NCBI GenBank assembly: GCA_021399435.1
Contig: JAJTUP010000052.1
Coordinates: 62,001 to 126,000 of the forward strand
Source of the DNA: Diaporthe sp. PMI_573
Lineage: Eukaryota; Ascomycota; Sordariomycetes; Diaporthales; Diaporthaceae
Direction of reading: 5' to 3'
DNA: 64,000 nucleotides
This document shows positions 21,867 to 31,682 of this stretch, in pieces. Under the pieces are notes generated by a model, which saw only the letters and a program-made list of their open reading frames with translations, was not told the origin of the DNA and searched no databases. The position numbers and the translations under genes were made by a program. The stretch's first letter is position 1. The number at the start of each line of letters is the position of its first letter.

Positions 21867-22370
21867 ATGGCTCCCCTTCGACTGAATGCCACCGTTTCCG
21901 ACGGCCGCATCACCGTCCGTTTCTCGCACAAAGCATCAGCAACCATATACGACAAGTACCTCCAGCGGCTCGAAGACGCTTTCTACGAAAAGCGAAATTG
22001 CAAACTCGCCGAGTCGGGAGACGAAATCTCCATGGACCTCCCCGCCGGCATCACCGCCGAGCCGGTTGACAGGCTAAAGGATGTCGACCTCAGCTTCACC
22101 GATGCAGAAGAAGCGCTTGCGTGGGAGGAGAAGATGATACTGTGGAAGTACAGGCTCCCAGAGGCAAACAAGCGGAGGCTCTCGCGGGCCTTGACGGTCG
22201 AGCATTTCGCGGACGAGATCGCAGCATCTGGACAGCGGATCGACGTGGGACTTTTGATGTCTACCAATCTTGTCACGACCAACTTGGGCAATATCACTAT
22301 TGCGGGGACGCAGTCGTTTGTATCTGGGCCAGGTTTTATCGGCAACTTCTTGTTTGGTGCGAAGAAGTGA
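21867..22370 (+). CDS. Hypothetical protein with uncharged Gly/Asn-rich tail
   Basis: ATG at 21867 (MAPLRLNATVSDGRITVRF), 167 residues, one exon. The body is predicted alpha/beta (RFSHKASATIYDKYLQRLED). The last 40 residues lack charge except at the very end and are rich in Thr, Asn, Gly and aromatic residues (TNLVTTNLGNITIAGTQSF, then GPGFIGNFLFG). Such tails can be amyloid-prone, but no known fungal amyloid motif is matched. It is paired divergently with the charged hypothetical gene at 21053-21709. Function unknown. Confidence 0.5.
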   Translation: MAPLRLNATVSDGRITVRFSHKASATIYDKYLQRLEDAFYEKRNCKLAESGDEISMDLPAGITAEPVDRLKDVDLSFTDAEEALAWEEKMILWKYRLPEANKRRLSRALTVEHFADEIAASGQRIDVGLLMSTNLVTTNLGNITIAGTQSFVSGPGFIGNFLFGAKK

Positions 22371-23000
22371 CCGCTCATGTTATGATCTCATGTTACGATG
22401 GCCGTTGAGCGTGGGGATGACACGGTTCAACAGTATTCCATTTCAGGGGTAGATTCTTGTGATTTAAATTCAAGGCCCAATGAACCGACTGAATGCCGGC
22501 CACCAAATCGCAAGCTCGCTGCTGCGATGCTCTCGTTGGCCCAACACATTGCGTGAAGGAGCTGGAGCTGTCGCGTACCTGTCCCATTGTCCCCTTAGGT
22601 TATCGTCTGAAGCTGCTTGATTATGTGCTCATGGGTAGTGTTTGGGACACGAAGCGTCCCTTGGAAAAATCGTTGTATTCTGTCCTCTTCTACGTCTATG
22701 CCGGCAGTACGATAGAGATTTTTAGCCTCTCGCTGCAAGGTGGTGAAGTGGCCAGGGGCTTCCCGGCCAGGGGGCGGGGAAGCGGATTTCCTGTAAGCCG
22801 CCACACCCACTTCCGAACACCCCCTATGGGGTACTTCGGGACGATCCGCGTGGGGAAAATTCCATACCGGTAGTACCTTATCCTGGACGTGTGTATACGC
22901 ATACGCACGTACAGACAACACCGGACCACATAAGGCTGTGTGCTGCGCCGTGTTCTCGAAACCAATGTGATGTGTTCGCGCCGCCTGCCCGATTTGTCGA
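22371..23000. other. Intergenic, nothing recognised
   Basis: No gene supported. Open frames on both strands are short and featureless. The segment 22740-22900 is GC-rich. Confidence 0.4.
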
Positions 23001-23237
23001 GACACACACTCATCACAGGCCCCAGAAGAGTTCCACCATGCGCTATGGGTGGCTTTGTTAGACCTAAAGTCGGAGCATAAGGACTGCCAGGTCGATTCTG
23101 AGCCCCCAGACGTCAAAAACATGAATGCCTATATAAAATTGGTCACGAGTTCCTCAAAAGGTCTTGCCGAGATCACCAAAGCCGGGCGGCCAACTGTCCA
23201 GTTTGTCTACGAATCAGTACGGGACTTCTTTTGGTGA
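23001..23237 (+). pseudogene. Fragment of a NACHT-type NLR receptor gene
   Basis: The plus strand reads QAPEEFHHALWVALL from 23016, followed by SSSKGLAEITKAGRPTVQFV and YESVRDFF. This is the conserved stretch that follows the NACHT ATPase in many fungal NACHT-ankyrin or NACHT-TPR proteins, where PTVQFIHESVRDFL is typical. The frame stops at 23237, and similar content continues in other frames for about 100 bases. No P-loop, no upstream effector domain and no repeat domain is present, so this is an isolated relic of about 80 codons from a heterokaryon-incompatibility or innate-immunity type receptor. Confidence 0.75.
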
Positions 23238-24382
23238 GGGAGAGGGGCCTATAGGATTTGTAGCCTGGACTTGGATTCGAATAGGAGGGTCTCAGTCACG
23301 AGAGGCTCAGACGCTACTGCCAAAAAGGGATGCAGCACTCTCTCGTGGACGCTCTTGGACAGCGGCCCCAATACCACCATCGAGCTTCGCCCAGCTTGGG
23401 ACGCCCGTCTCTTGTCCGTCTCATGCATGAGCGAGGCAGCATGTTATTCACATCGTCTTCTGCACGATTGCGTTTACAAAGTAGCCCTTCTGCGTGAATG
23501 TTGCGTGAAACGCGTATATCTCCAGGACGTCACCCCCTCCAGCCTGATGCAACATTCACTGCATCCAGTAAAGCCTGCAGGTTCAAGGCCTTGTGTCAAG
23601 TCCTCCCTGCCGGTGACTTGTGCCGTTGGGTTTCGGATGTGTGGTCATTTCGTCCATGATTCGCACAAGGGTTCACGTGCTTGACAGCGCGGAAGAGCTC
23701 GACGGTGTCTGTCGGGCCGTGGAGATTGCGGCTCCTTGCAGCGCTGGAGAGGTCAATAGGAAGTTGTTGGCACCAAGACTAAGACCCCACCCCACGTCTG
23801 TACCGTCAGGAAGCACGGAAGGTTGGCCCGGAAGTGAAGAAGCCCCCAAAACACGAGCTGGAGACAGCTAAGAGGAGAGAGCGCGATCAGCCGCCTTCGC
23901 CAAAGCACCCAAGCCGCTCGCCAAATCTTCCGTGTTGCATCTAGCAGATGGAAATGATCATATGTGTGAGATGCTCTTGATATTCTTCTAATGAGGGTCT
24001 TTGGGTCAGTCTTATAGATGAAGAAAATGATAATGACCTCGGATGACCTCGCACAGCCGAGACACTCTGGATGCTTCGGGGTCTTTGGCTTAAGCTAGCT
24101 ATTGACCTGATTGAAGAAAAAGCTAGGCTGGTGACGAGGCCGGTGACGAGGCACGTGGCGATGGACACCTATGATGATGAAGGAAAAGCTTCACTTCCGC
24201 AATAGCCGTTGAAATCCGATATCCTGATGCCGTAAGGCTACACTTAGCCGAATTTCTTATTCATGTGTACTGTACATAATAGAAGTACAGAGTTTTAAGT
24301 GAGCAGCCGCGAAGAAACTTCAGCTTGCCCCTAACGTCAGCAGCGCTATTGACCCCGCCAAGAACTGCTCGCTGATGGCTGG
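23238..24382. other. Intergenic, decayed sequence
   Basis: The first 100 bases may still belong to the NACHT fragment in a shifted frame. Beyond that no gene, RNA or mobile element was recognised. Confidence 0.4.
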
Positions 24383-24943
24383 ATGGTGAGGTCGATCTCG
24401 TCCTTGTGCTGTTTCAAAGACTTTTATCTGGAAATAGTAGATACTGCTGTTAATACAGGTCTGCCTACAGAGGTGTATAGCGCCTTGCAGGCAACTGCGA
24501 ACAGGCTGTTAGCAGGTACATTACCATTGGCATCGGAAGCCCTTATTGTCTGGGTTGAGCTTCGAAGTGCTATTGCCCTGTATGAGGCAAATGCGTTCTC
24601 GGGACTCCCAATATCTTCACCTCCGAGTGAGCCAAACGAAACTCATGCGAATGCGATTAGGTGTATTTTAGATCATCTCAAGGTGCAGAGGGACTTCTAC
24701 GAGGCTGGCGACGGATGGGCGATTGCGGGAAGGCTGGACAGGGAGATGCGCGAAATTTCGAGGCTTGTTGAAGGTGGCGATGCCGAAGCCCCAGCGATAG
24801 TGCCAGATACGGAAGGGCCGAGACTCGGACTCGGTCGTACGGGCAGCGCGCCTCGACGATCATGTGGACGATGTGGCAAGAGCGGACATTACGTCCAGAC
24901 ATGTAAGAAGGTCGCGAATTCTTCAAAGTCAAGCTCTGCGTAG
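24383..24943 (+). CDS. Zinc-knuckle (CCHC) hypothetical protein
   Basis: Open frame of 186 residues. The C-terminus carries one zinc knuckle, CGRCGKSGHYVQTC (CxxCxxxGHxxxxC), with a Ser/Lys tail after it. The rest is helical (ASEALIVWVELRSAIALYEA, then RCILDHLKVQRDFYEAGDG). Single knuckles of this kind occur in retroelement Gag proteins and at the end of some fungal pogo/mariner transposases. A mariner relic lies 240 bp downstream on the same strand, so origin from an element is likely but not proven. The protein lacks any transposase core. Confidence 0.45.
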   Translation: MVRSISSLCCFKDFYLEIVDTAVNTGLPTEVYSALQATANRLLAGTLPLASEALIVWVELRSAIALYEANAFSGLPISSPPSEPNETHANAIRCILDHLKVQRDFYEAGDGWAIAGRLDREMREISRLVEGGDAEAPAIVPDTEGPRLGLGRTGSAPRRSCGRCGKSGHYVQTCKKVANSSKSSSA

Positions 24944-25183
24944 TTGAATTTGAAACCTTGCCAACTACCTACACGCCACAGGCAGTGATGCTAGCCTTAG
25001 CTATGTATTTGGGTGAATATTGCACGGGTCTCAAACCCTGACTTTCTTGCAGCAATGCAGGAGATATCGTACATGTCAATCGACGAAGAGAGTCGCTTGT
25101 CGATCTCGTGGCTCCCCTTAGGTTTGGGATTTGAATCGCGGAATGTTTATTGGGTGGGCAGAAGCGCCTGCGCGGGTGCGCGT

Positions 25184-25345
25184 TGTGAATGCAAGATTAC
25201 ACATTGCACCACTTATATGACATTGCCCTGGACACGGTGTTCTGCTTGAATATCTTCCTGCTTATTCGCCAGATCTCAACCCAATTGAAGCATTCGAGTT
25301 CTGCTGGCTCACTGCCTTCCATTCCGTTTGCAATCGTTGACAGCA
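25184..25345 (+). mobile_element. Tc1/mariner transposase relic
   Basis: The plus strand reads GVLLEYLPAYSPDLNPIEAF around 25238-25297, preceded by NARLHIAPLI and a stop codon. This is the block before the third catalytic acid of Tc1/mariner DDE transposases. The upstream catalytic domain and the ends are not recognisable. A stop codon inside the conserved stretch shows the element is dead. Confidence 0.85.
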
Positions 25346-26905
25346 ACGTGGAGAGCAGAGCGCACTTGTCTGTGCCGTCGTCCAGCTCTTGTCGATATCG
25401 CGCAAACCAGTTATCGAGGAGCGGGAGGAATGAGTGCAGCCGACTTATTGTCACACGGAAAGCGGCCCAGCAATGGGCCCAGTGGGTCTGTTTAGGCAGC
25501 CAGGGGGTCCCTGCGACACGTCAAGCAGGAGGAAGCCTCAGGCATCAAGGAGGGATGAATACGGTGCTTCACATAGTGGAATGCTAAAGAAGAGAAAATT
25601 CAACAGGCACAAAGCCATTGGTACCTATACGGCGGGGAAGTGTTGGGCGGAGGTTAATTTGCACAGTACTCATAAAGGTGTTGAAAGAGCACAAATTCGT
25701 CCTGGAAGGATGTTTGTAGGTCTATGAAACTGTCCTGAAGGAGATCAGAAGCTACAAAAACATCAAAGTGGGATCTATCCACGCTTCTGATGCCGCTTGC
25801 GTGCAAACAGGGAATATCGATCATGATGGCGACGCTCTGGTAACCGAGGTTGGAGTTGCTGAATTACGGGACAAATCGCGAATGTCCATCAGGAATATGT
25901 CTGGTTATGTGCCCAGCCTAGTGACTCCGGGTCTCGAATTGTAATTCGGAAATAGCCGTTCCTCTTTGTGTAAAATCTTTTTACATCAACTCTCGCAGTC
26001 TCATCATATGCCTCGTCGTCAGCTTTATTGACTGGTTTCGTGTTATTGTTTGTGTCATTGATATTCTGGCTGGGAGCCCTGTGCTTACTCCCTCTCCTCC
26101 CACATACTGCCTTCTTGTCACGCGCTTCTACATTATCTACAACTGTGTTGTATTGTGTTAAACTGGTGAAATTTTCACTCCGACGAGGCTCTTTGTTATT
26201 CTCACTCGCTTTGCTGGGAGCGCCTTGGCTTTCGTGCTGCGGAACTCGACTTAGGAGGGGAGGGAATTAACTCTTGCTTGTGGTCAGGGATAGGTCTCGT
26301 GCTCACTTGGGAAGCGGGTGACGACGACGAGTGCATATTCCTGTACGAGGCGCTGCGTGCTGGCCCGGCTTGAGCAAAGCACTGGTGCTTGAGCGGTTGA
26401 AATAGGTTAAGTACAAGGGCGACACGCCCCACGCGGAAAGCCAAGCCTTTATTGTAAATGTAACCGGGGACTTCAGGATTGGTAGCCGCCGACCGAGGGC
26501 CCGCCTTATCCGGGCCGAATTTTATCCGAGCCTGCCGTACATCCACCCAGTGTCATCATTCACTGGTCCACTCTCTCCGATCTTCTTCATGCATTGATCC
26601 CACTCGCTTCACTCAAGTTGCATTCGGAACAGATACCACATTGCACCAAGGGAATCTCGCCCGAGGGTCCTCGTCACGTTCGACGCCGTGGCTGACCAGC
26701 CGTCCATCCATTCAGCCAGGGCTTGTTCTTATTGTTGTTGGTGGTGCTGGTGTGGCTGAGCTACTACCCCGGCTAAGTGTGCCGCTCTCGGACTAATTGT
26801 CGCGCCGATCTCAGGTAAAGCGCGGGGCAGTAAGCACGAACGTAACTATGAACCAAAGTTTCCACGCTTCTACTCTAACCATCTTCGCAAACCAACACCT
26901 GCAAA
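25346..26905. other. Intergenic, nothing firmly recognised
   Basis: Several open frames of 80-130 codons occur on both strands but show no domain or splice evidence. The final 100 bases are the leader of the Ulp1-like gene. Confidence 0.4.
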
Positions 26906-28057
26906 ATGGCGTCGAGCGCCGCTAGTCCAACTACGAACTCCTCGGAGTTCGCTGAGTCTGCCTACTTTGCTGTCGAGGATGCGTCATTAGGAGAACGAAT
27001 CAAAGGATTTCAGCTCGATCTCAGCGACGAGGATCTCAGATGCCTCCAAGCCAGTCTTCCTCTGAACGACAAGGTTGTCAACGCTGTCCTGCACATCCTG
27101 GTGACTCTTGCGCCAATTAGTTTCACGGCTGTTGACTCTCTTGCCAATATTGCTCCTAACTCAACAAGGCGCTATCTTCAAGCTCCAAATGTGTTAGGCC
27201 CCGGGACGGTCATCCTTGTTCCCATCCATACCCCCCCTTCTGCTTCATCCAAGAGTCGCTGGGTCCTGGCTACGATTAGCTCTGGCGTCCTCCGGATACT
27301 GGATTTCTCACCAGCGCATGGCGACACCAAATTCGCTGAAGAGAAAATCAAGACTCTGTTTCCTGGCTGCGAGCTCGGCCGGGATGATAACGAAAAGGAA
27401 CATGCCTACCAAAGCAGTAGCGATATCGACAGCGGTGTCGACATGCTCGCCAAAGCATTCTATACCATCACAGGTTTTCATGGAACCGCTATAACAATCT
27501 GGAGGGACATCCTGTTCCTCTTACTAAGAACGGCTATGGGGCAGACCTGTGATATTCCCTGGGCCAAGGAGCTTGACGCAAATGCTCTGGCTATCGATGA
27601 CGGCCAAGTGGACGGCCTGAGCATGCGGCAGCTTTGGTGCCCTGGACCCGACGGTATTGTCCAGTATGATGCTGCTTGCAGGGAAATTGATGCGCAAGAA
27701 AGGTATCTCGCCAAACAGCGCGAAGGTCTAGGAATTGTAAGGCTCAAGAAGATAGAAAAGAGAGCTGGGGTGGCTGAGCAGGGACGTCGTGTCTACGACG
27801 TCTTGCGGAGCCTGTCTGAAGTTAGCTTGCAGCAGGCTCAGACGCTCGCTGCGGAGAAGGCGGACTGCGAAGAAATGTCCTTAAAGATCAGGAACTCTCA
27901 CCTAGGGTTTCTCTCAGGAGACCACACAGAAGCCCATTTCCGAGGATGCGTGGAAAAAGCGGAGATATTGCTCAAGTTCAGAGACGGCGTGGCTACTACA
28001 CTTCTTCAAGTTGTTGAGGTGTTGGATGAAACTGTGAAAGCGCTTGAAGGCGATTGA
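26906..28057 (+). CDS. Ulp1-like protein with altered catalytic residues
   Basis: Intact single exon, 383 residues, starting MASSAASPTTNSSEFAES. The layout follows the C48 (Ulp1/SENP) SUMO-protease fold. LPLNDKVVNAVLHIL (residues 51-65) matches the family's WLND..IN..L helix. SRWVLATISSGVLRILDF (117-134) matches the HW...I....I..YDS strand pair. QSSSDIDSGVDMLAKAFY (169-186) matches the Q....DCG...C motif. The catalytic His appears as Arg118 before the conserved Trp, and the catalytic Cys appears as Ser176, so proteolysis is unlikely. The C-terminal 130 residues look like a coiled coil. It could be a SUMO- or ubiquitin-like binding pseudo-enzyme. The match is by eye and the family call is moderate. 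An SP-RING fragment lies next to it, convergent. Confidence 0.65.
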   Translation: MASSAASPTTNSSEFAESAYFAVEDASLGERIKGFQLDLSDEDLRCLQASLPLNDKVVNAVLHILVTLAPISFTAVDSLANIAPNSTRRYLQAPNVLGPGTVILVPIHTPPSASSKSRWVLATISSGVLRILDFSPAHGDTKFAEEKIKTLFPGCELGRDDNEKEHAYQSSSDIDSGVDMLAKAFYTITGFHGTAITIWRDILFLLLRTAMGQTCDIPWAKELDANALAIDDGQVDGLSMRQLWCPGPDGIVQYDAACREIDAQERYLAKQREGLGIVRLKKIEKRAGVAEQGRRVYDVLRSLSEVSLQQAQTLAAEKADCEEMSLKIRNSHLGFLSGDHTEAHFRGCVEKAEILLKFRDGVATTLLQVVEVLDETVKALEGD

Positions 28058-28408
28058 AATTGGGCAGCGGAGCCCCGCGTACCAACAGCACGGATTTAGG
28101 TCGTCGATAATTTATGGAATGAATTCTCTCGAAGTCCAAACTCCTGTTGTTTGTCACAACCGCTTGGCCTAAAAATATGCCTGCTTTCAATATTGAAAAA
28201 ACGTATCGGTGTGAGGGTGATCGCCAACTCCCAAAACCAGGACCTGGGTTGTGTTGCTTCCTCAAGCCAATGTGTTCTTGACACCAACTGAAGCTGCAAA
28301 GCTCTACCTCTCAGTCTAGACACCTAGTCTCTACCATCAGCAAGCGATCCATGCCTCTGGGTTTCTATTCCCAATCTCAGCCTGTCAGCTCATAAAACCT
28401 AGTCGAGC

Positions 28409-29074
28409 TCAATGATCTCTCTCGCCGCCCTCTCTTGACTTGCTTGATCGGTTGCGTAAGTTAGCGACAGGACCCTTCGAAACTGGGCCATCACCGTCAA
28501 TGCCAGCATCGTCGTCGTCAACTGGCTCCATGACGGCCCGCCACGTGCCATCAGCTGCAACAAGTATCGACTTTGTTTCAAGTGTGTTTTGCTCCTCCAG
28601 TTTTTTACGTACACTGACCAGAAAGCTATCGATACGAAGACTTCTCGGCCTGGCATCCCCAAAACAGATGTGGCATTCCCACTTATCGGGCTCCGATGGC
28701 TCGAGACGTTTCGGAGTTGTACAGACGTACTGCGGGCCATTATTGATCGCCTGCTTGATTGGGCGTGTGTTGAGCCACGTCTCAAGGTCGAAGCATTCCA
28801 TGTGAGTGCAGGCTAAGCCATGGGCTGGTATCGAAAATATGCTCGCGCTGAACGGGTCGGTCAAGTCTATGGAGAGTTCCGACACTGTGACGCCACTTCT
28901 ATCAATCACGGCAATTCCGTCCTCGTCTGGAACCGCTCCGATCCTCTGCTTGGGGTGGGAGTCGGCGGTTGTGTGTTTCAGAATGTGATGAGCTTGCGAC
29001 TCCGGCAGGCGGGTCTCGACATTGGTATCGCGTCGGTCAGCGAGGCCTTCGTTGCCGAGCTCCATCAGATGCAT
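28409..29074 (-). CDS. SP-RING (MIZ) SUMO-ligase-like protein, 5' truncated
   Basis: A 221-residue frame. Residues 70-165 are an SP-RING/MIZ domain: LTDPFSASIFSIPAHGLACT, then HMECFDLETWLNTRP, a short loop, and DKWECHICFGDARPRSLRID with FLVSVRKKLEEQ. The Cys/His pattern (C...H.eCF...C..C) is kept. A segment ending in TKSILVAADGTWRAVMEP and an acidic/basic tail follow, as in large fungal MIZ proteins. Those proteins normally have several hundred more residues before the domain; here the frame begins only about 70 residues before it, and the upstream DNA is occupied by the divergent gene at 28988. It is therefore probably a truncated copy, though a complete SP-RING could still bind Ubc9. Confidence 0.72.
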   Translation of the reverse strand: MHLMELGNEGLADRRDTNVETRLPESQAHHILKHTTADSHPKQRIGAVPDEDGIAVIDRSGVTVSELSIDLTDPFSASIFSIPAHGLACTHMECFDLETWLNTRPIKQAINNGPQYVCTTPKRLEPSEPDKWECHICFGDARPRSLRIDSFLVSVRKKLEEQNTLETKSILVAADGTWRAVMEPVDDDDAGIDGDGPVSKGPVANLRNRSSKSREGGERDH

Positions 29075-30469
29075 ACTGACAGCCTCTTGAGATCTCAGAT
29101 CCTTGATGCATATTCTTTCGGGCTAAGTGGCATCCACCTAGTCTTTACTAGTATCTCAGGTGTTTCTCTTTTAATAAGTTCGCTTATGAAGCATTTCGAT
29201 ATGCTGCTGCCTATGAGGAAAACCCTCAAACAGCTCGCCACCAACATTGGCGATGGTCTAAGAAGACAGGTAAGCTTGTACGGAAGCCTGGGCATAGAGG
29301 GATTGACTGGACAGAACTTTAGCCGCTTCAGAAATACTTATCGAAGCGAAATGATGACATTATACAATTTTGGCCACCTTGCCGCGATTCGGGACTTGTT
29401 TAGCTCAAACATGGTTTTCACAGATATTACGGACACAGGAGAACGCCTATGTCTAGAGCAAGGCGTGTGCGCAGTCAGGCGGCGTATTTCCAGTATCGAG
29501 ACACTTCACAAAGATATGCTGTATTTCTCACCCGCAGTTAGGGCCGTCTGGAAATTTGTCGCGCTAGATCGATCCCGACGCAGAAACCAGCCGACACTGA
29601 GAAATGTGCTCAACAGGCATTTTCAGCCAAGCGAGGGACATATTTGCGAGAGCGGAGATGAGTGTCACTATACACACGATCATCCGGGCAAACACACATT
29701 TTACACGGCATACACAAGACTGCTTGTATTCGCACTGCAAAACTTCGCGGAACTTAGCTACGAATCCCCGCTTTGTGGCAAGGACGGCCGTCGATTAGTG
29801 GGACAAGTTCAACGCAGCGCTGTACAGCGATTTCAACAAAGAGCATATGATCTTGGATTTCGGACCCTCAAGCTAGTGGTACGAGATAGAGTTCAGGCGG
29901 ATCCAGATCAAGCTGTCACAAATGAAAATACTCAGCATGATGTGAACTGCCCAGTATGGAGGGCAGGTAAGCCTTATCTGAGCGCATACATACGTCTGCA
30001 GTCCGAAGAGGTGGAGAACCAGATTGAACACCCTTCTATCCCAGCAGATACTCTGTCGCACATTTTGGTGACGGCTAATACTTTCGGGCAATTTTTGAAA
30101 ATATCAGAATCAGATCCAGCCGAAGAAGACTACGGAAATTTTGTCCATGTTTCTAATCAACCCATCAAACATATATGGGGCAAAGAGGGTATCAATACAA
30201 GACATCCTGTGGACATTGACCAAAGGTCAGAGAGTGATTATTCTACGATCTGTGTGTCAGAGACTGCGGATAGTGAAATATACAATCAAGCTCAACAAAA
30301 ACCTCTTAGTTTCAACAATCAATCTGCTAAGCCTGCAGCGTTTGATCCACGTTCATCGTTCTTGCCGTTGATTCTAGAGAAAAGGCTGCGGCGACAGGGC
30401 GGCGTATTTGAACTGCCACCGCCGGAGATCGGGAAAGCCCCGAGGGAAGACGGACAGGATATTCAGTAA
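28988..30469 (+). CDS. Large hypothetical protein, unrecognised family
   Basis: The frame is open from 28820. I start it at ATG 28988 (MSLRLRQAGLDIGIASVSEA); ATG 29069 is also possible. About 493 residues, single exon. A hydrophobic helix lies near the start (IHLVFTSISGVSLLISSL). SLYGSLGIEGLTGQNFSRFR and a Cys/His cluster (CESGDECHYTHDHPGKH) are notable. The second half is charged, with an acidic patch (SESDPAEEDYGNF). Its 5' end overlaps the SP-RING frame on the other strand by about 90 bases, so one of the two models is probably shortened. I do not recognise the family. Intactness over 1.5 kb among relics argues that it is real. Confidence 0.55.
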   Translation: MSLRLRQAGLDIGIASVSEAFVAELHQMHTDSLLRSQILDAYSFGLSGIHLVFTSISGVSLLISSLMKHFDMLLPMRKTLKQLATNIGDGLRRQVSLYGSLGIEGLTGQNFSRFRNTYRSEMMTLYNFGHLAAIRDLFSSNMVFTDITDTGERLCLEQGVCAVRRRISSIETLHKDMLYFSPAVRAVWKFVALDRSRRRNQPTLRNVLNRHFQPSEGHICESGDECHYTHDHPGKHTFYTAYTRLLVFALQNFAELSYESPLCGKDGRRLVGQVQRSAVQRFQQRAYDLGFRTLKLVVRDRVQADPDQAVTNENTQHDVNCPVWRAGKPYLSAYIRLQSEEVENQIEHPSIPADTLSHILVTANTFGQFLKISESDPAEEDYGNFVHVSNQPIKHIWGKEGINTRHPVDIDQRSESDYSTICVSETADSEIYNQAQQKPLSFNNQSAKPAAFDPRSSFLPLILEKRLRRQGGVFELPPPEIGKAPREDGQDIQ

Positions 30470-30520
30470 AAGCCAACTGCAATGGACAGCCCTTTAGCAG
30501 TAAGTCATGAAATTTCCCAT

Positions 30521-30639
30521 CTTATCGACTATCGCTTATAATTATAGCCGCCACCATTTCAGACCGAAATGCGCCTATCTATTCCACCAAAAGTAGTAAT
30601 ACCGCCGATACGTACGATGCGACCATCAAAGACTTGAGA
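30521..30639 (+). repeat. Dispersed repeat copy A (119 bp)
   Basis: About 90% identical to 48369-48487 in the same orientation, with 12 differences, mostly transitions. It sits 52 bp after the end of the large hypothetical gene. On the minus strand it encodes GGITTFGG and DRRISV in both copies, but copy A then has a stop. Confidence 0.92.
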
Positions 30640-30952
30640 CCGAATTTAGAGTCCTGTGGGTACGTTTCAAAAGGTCATGGTGGATTTTGAGCTTGTCGAT
30701 GTTGAAAGTCGAGCCAGCCAAAGATGTTCTACTGCGGAATGTTGTATTTGCAATTTTATGTTCCGTTGTTTGCCTCCCAGCAACCTATTTGCAGTTGCCT
30801 GCAACGTGCCATACACCTCTATAGGTAACCTATATTAACAGCAACATTTACTTTTTGAGATATACCTGTAATGCTATACTTATAGTAACACTGCTCCTAG
30901 CACCTGGCGGAGCTACCTATCTTGCCTTTTTTAGTAGATCTAGGAGACTATC

Positions 30953-31456
30953 ATGGCTGTCATAGTGCAATATATCACAGCATTCACATCCCAGGCTGCA
31001 GCTATTGGAGTCATCCTTTTCGCTTGTCGAGGCATATCATCGAAGAGGGTACCGAAACGCACAGGTGATCATTTGTGGCTTCTGGGATTGTTTCTCATTT
31101 TGGTCTCAGCTCTTGTGCTTGGACTGTCGGCTACCGGGTTCTACGGGAGGCTAATGCTCCCACAGTGGTTGCTCTACATGGCAATGTCAACAGTGGGTTA
31201 TCGGCTTTCAGACAGTTCGCATCGGAGTCCTCGTCCAACAGACGGAGACTCGGAGATAGGGCTGACTCCAAGTCGACAATTGAGCCTCGGTCTCCTTCTC
31301 CCCTGGCAACCGAACTTCGACACACATCGACGGCCAATCGATTGCTTCCGGCCCGTCCTTGCCGCTTTGCGCTTGAACCAGGGTGCAGCTTGGGAAGGGA
31401 GACCGAAATATGTCGGCTTTACCTCGCTATTCCACCAATCAGGAACACAGCCTTAA
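30953..31456 (+). CDS. Small hypothetical membrane protein
   Basis: ATG at 30953 (MAVIVQYITAFTSQAAAIGV), 167 residues. Two hydrophobic segments, about residues 4-26 and 42-66 (LWLLGLFLILVSALVLGLSA), are joined by a basic loop (SSKRVPKRTGDH). The C-terminal half is polar and unstructured. No family recognised. The reading frame could be an exon of a longer gene; no clear splice partner was found. Confidence 0.4.
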   Translation: MAVIVQYITAFTSQAAAIGVILFACRGISSKRVPKRTGDHLWLLGLFLILVSALVLGLSATGFYGRLMLPQWLLYMAMSTVGYRLSDSSHRSPRPTDGDSEIGLTPSRQLSLGLLLPWQPNFDTHRRPIDCFRPVLAALRLNQGAAWEGRPKYVGFTSLFHQSGTQP

Positions 31457-31682
31457 GGCGGAGAAACTGGGGAACACGCGCTCTAATTGGCCAATCCCTG
31501 TTGGCTGATATGGACGTCCCTAGTACGGGGTTGCCGTGGAGAAATATAGCAAGACTTGAACTAGTTCTCCCCGGCCATTTAAGTCAATGAATCCTGTAAG
31601 CAAGTGCATGTGATTGGCAGTAAAATCAATTACGCTTCAGCCCTATATGCCTCTGATCGTCCTAACTAGCTAGGTGGAATCT

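Noticed and set aside
22595..23122. Minus-strand 175-codon frame opposite the NACHT fragment
   Set aside because: The plus strand carries the recognisable NLR motif; the minus frame has no content of its own.
24383..24943. Calling the zinc-knuckle ORF a retrotransposon Gag
   Set aside because: Only one knuckle, and no protease, reverse transcriptase or LTR nearby; left as hypothetical.
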